Assembly: GCA_963747345.1 (NCBI GenBank) | Contig: CAVVFA010000001.1 | Coordinates: 434,001 to 498,000 of the forward strand | DNA from: GCA-2746795 sp963747345 | GTDB lineage: Bacteria > Chloroflexota > Anaerolineae > Promineifilales > Promineifilaceae | Length of the DNA: 64,000 nucleotides | Direction of reading: 5' to 3' | In this document: positions 59,327-64,000 of the stretch, piece after piece | Layout of the letters: each line of letters begins with the position of its first letter | Numbering within the stretch: the stretch's first letter is position 1 | Translations under genes and position numbers: made by a program | Notes under the pieces: generated by a model | Told to the model about the DNA's origin: nothing | What the model saw: the letters and a program-made list of their open reading frames with translations, nothing else | Database searches by the model: none

Positions 59327-60157
59327 ATGGTGCGTGAGCGCATTGCTGACGACATTTACGTTTTTACAAGCAAACAATACGCGCAGGTGACAGCGGGTGC
59401 TATCATGACAAAAGAGGGCGTGGTATTGATTGACACCCTCTTTTTCCCAGAAGAAACCAAAGAAATACGGGATTTTCTGGAAGATCGTTTGGCGTATACG
59501 GTGAAATATGTGATCAATACACATTACCACGCCGATCATACCCAGGGAACCTATTTGTTTCCGTATGCGCAGGTTGTTGGCCACCGATTGTGTCGTGAAT
59601 TGTTAGATACGATTGGTCGTGTAGGTTTGGTTGAGGCCAAATCGCAGATGCCTGAATTGCAAGAGGTAGATATTGTCCTGCCAGATTTGGTGTATGATGA
59701 GGGTATCATGAACCTGCATGTGGGCGGGAAAACTGTGCAGCTCCATCATTTTCCTGGTCACAGTCGTGATATTTCAGCCGTATTTGTAGTGGATGATCGC
59801 ATTCTTTTTGCCTCTGATAATTCAATGCCTGTCCCCACGATCTTTGATGGAGGTTATCAGGATTTAGTAAACTCGCTGCATCGTATGTTGGCTTTGAACC
59901 CGGATACGGTTGTACGCGGTCATGGTGAAGTGATGTTGCGGGGTGAGGTAGAGGCCCAGATTGAGGATGATTTGGCGTATTTGGAGAAAATAAAAACGGC
60001 CGTTACCAAAGTCATTGAAAAGGGACAATCTCCAGATGCACTCGATCATATTAACATCGAAGACTGTGGTAAATCACGAATCCCCTTGAACGGTCTAGTA
60101 GTTGATTTACATCATGCAAATTTACTGCGTTTGTATGAGGAATTGACACAGGAATAA
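59327..60157 (+). CDS. MBL-fold metallo-hydrolase
   Basis: 276 aa of the metallo-beta-lactamase superfamily. Zinc ligands: YVINTHYHADHTQGTYLFPY (HxHxDH), LHHFPGHSRDISAVF (His), RILFASDNSMPVPTIF (Asp) and VVRGHGEVMLRGE (His). The family includes SoxH/quinoprotein-linked hydrolases, but the substrate cannot be told. ATG 59327 has a weak TAGGGA ribosome site. A decamer at 59995 reads T-A-V near the C-terminus. Confidence 0.88.
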   Translation: MVRERIADDIYVFTSKQYAQVTAGAIMTKEGVVLIDTLFFPEETKEIRDFLEDRLAYTVKYVINTHYHADHTQGTYLFPYAQVVGHRLCRELLDTIGRVGLVEAKSQMPELQEVDIVLPDLVYDEGIMNLHVGGKTVQLHHFPGHSRDISAVFVVDDRILFASDNSMPVPTIFDGGYQDLVNSLHRMLALNPDTVVRGHGEVMLRGEVEAQIEDDLAYLEKIKTAVTKVIEKGQSPDALDHINIEDCGKSRIPLNGLVVDLHHANLLRLYEELTQE

Positions 60158-60235
60158 ATTTGTAGGTTGAAATCTTGAGATATAATCGAGAAGTGTGTTA
60201 AACGCACTAAAAACAGAGATTGCCAAAAATTGATG

Positions 60236-60268
60236 AAGGCTGACCCCATAACGAGGTCAGCCTTTTTT
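60236..60268. terminator. Bidirectional terminator
   Basis: AAGGCTGACC / GGTCAGCCTT with a 9-nt loop and T run, between the converging MBL and diacylglycerol-kinase genes. Confidence 0.85.
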
Positions 60269-60269
60269 A

Positions 60270-61178
60270 TTAGCCTGGAACCAACATGGTTAATTTTTGG
60301 GGCAGGATGTTGTAAATAATTTCTTTGGCTGATTCGGATAAAATCTCGCCATCAGCATGGAGGGGCGTTCCTGGCTCGCTGGTAATTTTCAATGATTTTG
60401 TGCGGGTGAAGGTGGTAATGGGAAGATCGACGTGGGTGCCTTTGGTTAGCTTAAGTAAGAAATTGATAACGGTTGTCTTTGGTACTTCTGGCGCTAGCAC
60501 GAAATCAAAATAGCCATCATCCATAAGAGCGCCTGGGGCGATCATCATGCCGCCCGTGCGGGGGCCATTACACACAGAAAGCAGGTATGTGGGGCCGACA
60601 TACTCGCCATCATCCCAGGTGATAGACATTTGCCATGCTTTGAGTTTGATAACCCCTTTGAGTATCGCTAAATAGTAACGCGCTTCGCCAGACACTGCGT
60701 TGGATTTTCTCGTGTTCTAGCGTGATCATCGGTTCCATGGCGATGGCACTGTTGTTGTCGAAGTAGTGGGTTTTGCCATCGTATTGCACGCGCCCCGCAT
60801 CAAAAAGCTGGGTCTTGCCGGCTGCTATCAAAGCCGCTGCGCTGGGTAAGTCCAGCGGAATCCCCATCATTTTTGCCAGGTCGTTGGCGGAGCCGATGGG
60901 TAGGATGCCCAGGGGGAGTGTGGGTTGGTCGTCGGGAACGGCCGTTATCAAGCCATTTGCCACTTCACTGATAGTGCCATCCCCACCAGCCGCAATCACA
61001 GCATCATAGTTTTCAGAAACGGCCGTTTTCGCTAATTCAGTCCCATTCTTGGGCTTCCGTCGTTAACGCTAAATCGAAATCCAAACCAGCATCTTTAAGT
61101 GCAGATTCAACTTCAGGTATACGGGCTTTTGCGCCCCATCGGTTGGCATAAGGGTTCAGGATGATCTTGACTCTTCAT
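60270..61178 (-). CDS. Diacylglycerol/lipid kinase family protein (three frame breaks)
   Basis: DgkB/YegS-type kinase phosphorylating diacylglycerol or sphingoid lipids. From the ATG at 61178 the frame shifts within a few codons to give VKIILNPYANRWGAKARIPE. It shifts again near 61047 into GTELAKTAVSENYDAVIAAG and the key motif AAGGDGTISEVANGLI with LPIGSANDLAKMMG, then near 60700 into SGEARYYLAILKGVIKL. The C-terminal domain reads GGMMIAPGALMDDGYFDFVL and LHADGEILSE. All conserved parts are present in order. Three breaks are more than in any other gene here, so a real pseudogene remains possible. Confidence 0.8.
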
Positions 61179-61264
61179 GTTAACTATCCTTTTTGGTAAT
61201 CCACAAGAAACTTTTCAAACATAAAAAGTGAAGCCAAACATTCTGACACAATAATGTGAACTAC

Positions 61265-61986
61265 CTAGCTTTGTCCAAGACTTGAGCGCAAGAAAGCGGG
61301 TTTATTCGTAATCAAGCCATGAACACCCAATCTCATTAACCGAACTGCCTCATCCGGGTCATCAACCGTCCAGACGATTACCTTATAACTATGCTTCTCA
61401 GCCCAGGCCATATAAGCTTCATCGACCAGCGAGTAATGGGGATTATCACCATCCCCATCATTCTAAAATAGAAGTAAAACGAAGCAATCCCTTGTCACGT
61501 AACAGCGCTCTTGGTATGCGAGAGAGGCGCTACCTTGCGAAATCGTTTTAATGAAAACGGATTGAACGACGAGATAATAACCCGTTCTTCTAATTGATGG
61601 CCTTCAATCCGGTCAGCAATGGCTGCTTCCAAGCCACGATTTCGCAAAGACAAATCCTTGATTTCGACATTGTAAATGAATCGAGGACCAAACGTTTCAA
61701 AAACTTCATCCAAAGTAGGGATTCCTTCATCGCTTTCAATGTGTAGCGCTTGCAAATCAGCTAATGATAAATCCGCCACTTTCCCGCAGCCATCACTGAT
61801 GCGGTCTACCGTGAAATCATGAATAACAACAGGGTAGCCATCCGCAGAAAGCTGCACATCTAGTTCAATGCCATCCGCTTGTTGCGCCAAAGCCAAGCCA
61901 AACGCAGACAGCGTGTTCTCTGGTGCATCATGGCTGGCACCACGATGGGCAAAAATTAAGGGGGTAGTTACTGAATCCCAGTCCAA
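61265..61986 (-). CDS. Glycerophosphodiester phosphodiesterase (two frame breaks)
   Basis: Hydrolyses glycerophosphodiesters to glycerol-3-phosphate. TIM-barrel motifs: PLIFAHRGASHDAPENTLSA with catalytic His-Arg, ADGIELDVQLSADGYPVVIH with the Glu-x-Asp metal site, then HDFTVDRISDGCG (second catalytic His). A break near 61497 leads to ALLRDKGLLRFTSIL and another near 61460 to NDGDGDNPHYSLVDEAYMAW, YKVIVWTVDDPDEAVRLM and HGLITNKPAFLRSSLG. The start appears to be a TTG at 61986 after AGAGGT. With the neighbouring lipid kinase it points to membrane-lipid turnover. Confidence 0.85.
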
Positions 61987-62001
61987 GTTTTGAACCTCTA
62001 G

Positions 62002-63310
62002 CTACAAATCAACAAAATACGCATCAGTTGCGTGGTCAATTAATTCTTTGGTAAGCCGAGGTTCCTTCCCTAAATAGTCGGCAATGTCTTTAATTTGATC
62101 AATCAGATCACGAGGATGATTGGCTCTCAGTTTATGCTTTTGCTTGACATAATACTCTTGGAGCAAATATTTTACAGCATTATCATCGTAAGGAATTTGA
62201 CGAGATTTACACACTTTTTTGAAGATTTCACGATACCCATCAAAGGTGGGAGAAGTCACTTCAATCTTATGGCGAATACGACGCAAGAAAGCTTCGTCAA
62301 CCAAGTCACGCGGCGGTAGATTGGTGGAAAACACAATCAGTACCGCAAACGGCACTTCAACTTTACGCCCAGTATGCAGGGCCAGAAAGTCGATGTTTTT
62401 CTCCATCGGCACAATCCAGCGGTTCAGTAAGTCTCGGGGGCGAACTTGTTGACGACCGAAGTCATCAATGAGGAACATGCCCCCGTTGGCTTTCATTTGG
62501 AAGGGGGCTTCATAATATTTATTGTTGGTGATCATACTTCAAGTCCAGGCCATCAAGTGTTAACTCGCCACCTACCATAATGACGGGGCGTTTGATGCGC
62601 ACCCAACGCGGGTCGAGGCGTTTGCTGCCTAAAGTTCCTGTGCCACCATTGGTATCATCAGATGCCACGGCTGTGTGGTTAATTTCATCATAAACTTTGA
62701 TGATTTGACCATCGACTTCGACGGCATACGGGATGTACATGTCGTTTTTCAGCACCATTTCTCCAATCGCTTCGGCTATGGTTGTTTTGCCATTTCCCGG
62801 TGGCCCATACAAGAACATAGACTTCCCCGAATTAATGGCTGGCCCAATTTTGGAGAAAACCGATTCTTCCAGCACGAGGTGGGAGAGGGAGCGGTTCATA
62901 ATGGATGGATTGACGGTGAGTTTTTTGGTTCGCTGTGCCTCAATAGCGGCGACGTATTCATCCCAAGCGACGGGTGCTGGCCCGACATAGGTAGTGCGTT
63001 CCATTTGCTCGCGGGCGCGTACTGCCCCTTTGCTGGTAATCACATATTCATAGGATGCAGCACCTAATCCACCAGACCCTTTGACTTCACACATTTGCTC
63101 GCGTTTGAGAAAGTCTAGTACTGGGCTGATGACACCCGTAAAGGGAAGGTGGGTTGAGTCCGCAATTTCACGGCCGATCAACTGCCCGCGAAGGTACATC
63201 AATTTTAGAATTAGGTCTTGTATAAAACCGGCATTAAGCCCTGTGTCTTCAATCGTACGAATCACGGGCGGCTGCCAATCTAATGTGGGTGAAATGTTTG
63301 AAAGTGTCAT
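62002..63310 (-). CDS. AAA+ ATPase with N-terminal winged helix (one frameshift)
   Basis: About 435 aa. An N-terminal winged-helix-like region (about 25-110: GFIQDLILKLMYLRGQLIGR, LPFTGVISPVLDFLKREQMC) is followed by a linker. The AAA+ core has Walker A FLYGPPGNGKTTIAEAIGEM (near 170) and Walker B GGMFLIDDFGRQQVRPRDLL (near 277), then a sensor region FSTNLPPRDLVDEAFLRRIR with the sensor 1 Asn and arginine fingers. The first frame ends near 62530 after GLDLKYDHQQ, the second resumes at MITNNKYYEAPFQMKANGG. I recall this wHTH-AAA architecture in Chloroflexota; its substrate is unknown. It has no decamer. Confidence 0.85.
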
Positions 63311-63442
63311 CTAGTATCTCCTGTAATCACACAATTCCCTAATACTGCCACTTAGTTATTATAACAAGAAGTTGTCGTGTGGTTAGCTTTTTTATGAATT
63401 TGAAGGAAATTGGCTTTAGCTGAGAAGTATAGCGTTTGCTTT

Positions 63443-63555
63443 TAGGTAAAAGCGGGAAAGTTTTTGGAAATAAAATTGTGTATAACCCGCTTTTCCTTGA
63501 AGGAAACCACAATTTTGCGTGTTGGTAATTTTAAGAACTTTTTGTGGTTTACCTA
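63443..63555. mobile_element. 113-bp TIR element, copy B
   Basis: Same length and ends as copy A (37616-37728), with roughly 12 mismatches by eye. TIRs TAGGTAAA...TTTACCTA. It lies in the gap upstream of the AAA+ gene. Confidence 0.8.
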
Positions 63556-63582
63556 AGAGGCTTCGCTCTTGTTTTTTGTGGT

Positions 63583-63613
63583 AAAAAAAAGGAGCGTTAA
63601 TGTAACGCTCCTC
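63583..63613 (-). terminator. Terminator of the last minus-strand gene
   Basis: AGGAGCGTTA / TAACGCTCCT with a 3-nt loop; on the minus strand it is followed by eight T (63583-63590). Confidence 0.85.
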
Positions 63614-63640
63614 TTGATGGTTGTATTGAGGGGCTGAATA

Positions 63641-64000
63641 TTAGTCAGATGTTTCGTTTGCTGCTTTGAGCGACATCTGTATTTCATCTCCGTTCATTTT
63701 GCGGGCTATGATTTCGATATGATCACCAGCCTGGAAGTAATCTTCTAGCCATTCGTGCACAGCAGGACTTAACATAAGACGGGCTTGATCGTCGGGCAAT
63801 AAGCGCCATACGGCACATTTTTTGTCGTAGATGCCGTCGTAGTAAGCGGTAACTGGACGGGTTTCGGTACGGGAGTTGATTTGGAAGAAGGGCCAATGTT
63901 TGGCGGTGAGGTTGATGAAGCCTTTTTTGAGGTGAAGGGGTTTGAGTTCAGATGTGTAGGTGAACATTTCTTCAACGGTGTCATCTGAATCTGAGACGGC
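63641..64000 (-). CDS. Hypothetical protein, N-terminus cut by the window edge
   Basis: 119 residues are open to the right edge (11 codons precede MFTYTSELKPLHLKKG). The sequence has compact alpha/beta character: FINLTAKHWPFFQINSRTET, VTAYYDGIYDKKCAVWRLLP, DYFQAGDHIEIIARKMNGDE. The strand pattern and the final loop remind me of B3-like or AbrB-like DNA-binding barrels, but I cannot assign a family. It ends at a terminator and is probably a different transcript from the AAA+ gene. Confidence 0.6.
   Translation of the reverse strand, partial: AVSDSDDTVEEMFTYTSELKPLHLKKGFINLTAKHWPFFQINSRTETRPVTAYYDGIYDKKCAVWRLLPDDQARLMLSPAVHEWLEDYFQAGDHIEIIARKMNGDEIQMSLKAANETSD

Larger units (their letters stand above)
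574..61027. repeat. Hyper-iterated palindrome AACGGCCGTT (about 72 copies)
   Basis: Exact copies by hand start at 574, 1186, 2399, 2832, 4235, 4916, 5921, 6617, 8770, 9181, 9362, 10158, 10924, 11298, 11926, 12159, 12449, 12650, 12887, 13409, 13478, 13685, 14460, 15299, 15579, 16390, 16709, 18616, 19361, 21430, 22793, 23611, 26075, 28224, 28499, 28986, 29041, 29486, 30399, 31559, 32039, 32465, 33105, 35431, 35748, 36449, 36560, 36750, 37495, 38902, 39642, 40316, 40695, 41515, 42427, 43146, 43217, 43956, 44503, 45530, 46778, 49222, 49277, 50266, 50860, 53756, 56511, 57973, 58943, 59995, 60937 and 61018. In genes it is read as T-A-V, N-G-R or x-R-P-x. Near misses (one base off) also occur, for example at 111, 13764 and 24730. 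Confidence 0.93.

Overview
The window looks like a chromosomal segment of a Chloroflexota bacterium (Anaerolineae-like, perhaps from the filamentous activated-sludge groups). That placement is inferred from gene content: a seven-GAF histidine kinase, LysM and S8 surface proteins, a winged-helix AAA+ ATPase, PhaR with phasins, XdhC with CoxG, and a MocR near pdxST. No rRNA or tRNA gene was seen. There is no CRISPR array, transposase or phage module.

Layout. 0-6 kb: two-component pair, RidA, EF-P, LysM protein, zinc-ribbon protein, TetR and a DUF4260 membrane protein. 6-12 kb: uracil-DNA glycosylase and methyltransferase, vitamin B6 synthase pdxS-pdxT, a PAS kinase and a MocR regulator. 12-21 kb: S8 protease, TetR and the 1453-aa multi-GAF kinase. 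21-35 kb: prepilin peptidase, COG3375 GNAT, GHMP kinase, glycosyltransferase, a VapBC pair, RNA m5C methylase, D-lyxose isomerase, a DUF4432 epimerase running into a MenC/NSAR-like enolase, proC, pabB-pabC fusion, galE and a second PIN toxin-antitoxin pair. 35-40 kb: a minus-strand polyhydroxyalkanoate-granule operon (two phasins, PhaR, then CoxG and XdhC), with a divergent zinc-finger/repeat protein and an SCP2 protein. 40-50 kb: methyltransferase, crotonase, FAD oxidase, BioY, several GNATs, a lipase-like hydrolase, then a decayed AT-rich island (48-49.3 kb). 50-64 kb: glnS, deoxynucleoside kinase, nucleotidyltransferase, a kinase plus two receivers facing an orphan substrate-binding lipoprotein, a probable 6S RNA, an MBL hydrolase, diacylglycerol kinase, GDPD and the AAA+ ATPase.

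The most striking signal is not a gene. The palindrome AACGGCCGTT occurs about 72 times (hand count), inside genes in all three frames and between genes, when about 0.06 is expected by chance. A second, 24-bp repeat is inserted five times at exactly one point within this decamer (between AACGGCC and GTT) without breaking reading frames. Other small repeat families fill nearly every intergenic gap, including two 113-bp copies of a terminal-inverted-repeat element 26 kb apart.

About 16 genes carry apparent single-base frameshifts, including glnS and galE. This pattern fits uncorrected indel errors in the assembly better than true gene decay, so most are annotated as CDS with the shift position stated.
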